This document shows positions 5,247-5,326 of a stretch of DNA of 5,326 nucleotides, piece by piece. The notes under the pieces are model-generated. The model was given only the letters and a program-made list of their open reading frames with translations, had not been told where the DNA came from and ran no database searches. The stretch is taken from positions 1 to 5,326 of the forward strand of contig JAISZP010000040.1 of the NCBI GenBank assembly GCA_031269135.1. The letters are read 5' to 3'. Position numbers and translations under genes: made by a program. Position 1 is the first letter of the stretch. Each line of letters opens with the position of its first letter. The DNA comes from Deltaproteobacteria bacterium (GTDB taxonomy: Bacteria > Desulfobacterota > Desulfarculia > Adiutricales > Adiutricaceae).

Positions 5247-5249
5247 TTT

Positions 5250-5326
5250 ATGGCCGGACATGTCTTAATCATCGACTATGGCTCGCAAGTGACTCAGCTC
5301 ATCGCCAGAAAGACCAGAGCTCTGGG
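5250..5326 (+). CDS. guaA: GMP synthase (glutamine-hydrolysing), N-terminal fragment
   Basis: GuaA converts XMP, ATP and glutamine to GMP in the cytoplasm, the last step of de novo guanine nucleotide synthesis. Only 25 codons and two bases are inside the window. They include VLIIDYGSQVTQLIAR and then a K-T-R-A-L ending, which matches the first beta strand and helix of the class I glutamine amidotransferase domain of GuaA (family pattern ILILDFGSQ-TQLIARR-RELG). The DYGSQ-TQLIAR signature is specific enough to name the gene from this fragment. The catalytic Cys-His-Glu triad, the ATP pyrophosphatase domain and the dimerisation domain all lie beyond the window. The start fits because the homology begins a few residues after the Met and a Shine-Dalgarno sequence precedes it. 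The 992-bp gap from tamB argues for independent transcription. guaB is a frequent neighbour of guaA, but it is not upstream here. Confidence 0.93.
   Translation, partial: MAGHVLIIDYGSQVTQLIARKTRAL

Larger units (their letters stand above)
4258..5249. other. AT-rich intergenic spacer without a credible gene
   Basis: This 992-bp spacer lies between the tamB stop and the guaA start. It is visibly richer in A and T than the flanking coding DNA and has frequent stops in all frames. The longest open frame is antisense (4584-4802), begins at a TTG directly after a stop, and shows no recognisable family. No tRNA, rRNA, CRISPR array or insertion sequence is apparent. It contains hairpins at 4463-4480, 4497-4523, 4753-4779, 4903-4931 and 4941-4970, a promoter-like element at 4646-4654, a tandem-repeat cluster at 4793-4932, and the guaA promoter and leader region after about 5090. 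Bases 4258-4460 hold nothing I can name, and no convincing intrinsic terminator follows tamB directly. The spacer could be a decayed gene region or a non-coding regulatory region. Confidence 0.8.

Overview
The window holds two genes on the + strand, both cut by the window edges, separated by about 1 kb of AT-rich DNA with no credible gene. Bases 1-4257 are nearly all of a tamB gene, encoding the inner-membrane-anchored, periplasm-spanning TamB/AsmA-like protein. The reading frame is open from base 1, and its first residues already match the family's N-proximal consensus, so only the extreme N-terminus with the membrane anchor is missing. The last 77 bases (5250-5326) are the start of guaA (GMP synthase, glutamine amidotransferase half).

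The organism is a Gram-negative (diderm) bacterium, because TamB works between the inner and outer membranes. The TamB ends and the GuaA N-terminus fit Pseudomonadota (alphaproteobacteria-like) or Desulfobacterota. I cannot decide between them from sequence alone. By eye the coding DNA is close to half G+C, and the spacer is much more AT-rich. A long geneless spacer together with low-complexity polar insertions in TamB would suit a host-associated or genome-degrading lineage, but that is inference.

Layout: 1-4257 tamB, with two unrelated in-frame tandem-repeat linkers (a six-copy heptapeptide at 637-762 and a five-copy pentapeptide at 1279-1353) between beta-rich segments, and a well-conserved TamB C-terminal domain. 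Bases 4258-5249 are the spacer. It contains several inverted repeats, an extended -10 promoter preceded by a perfect dyad and followed about 100 bp later by a terminator-like hairpin (together a possible small RNA of about 120 nt), a cluster of three different tandem repeats (4793-4932), and a probable guaA promoter and leader. guaA begins at 5250.

The two genes have no direct functional link: one serves the cell envelope and the other makes GMP. The long spacer argues against a shared operon. I found no convincing new multi-gene system. The observations most worth following up are the repeat linkers in TamB and the organised non-coding elements in the spacer.
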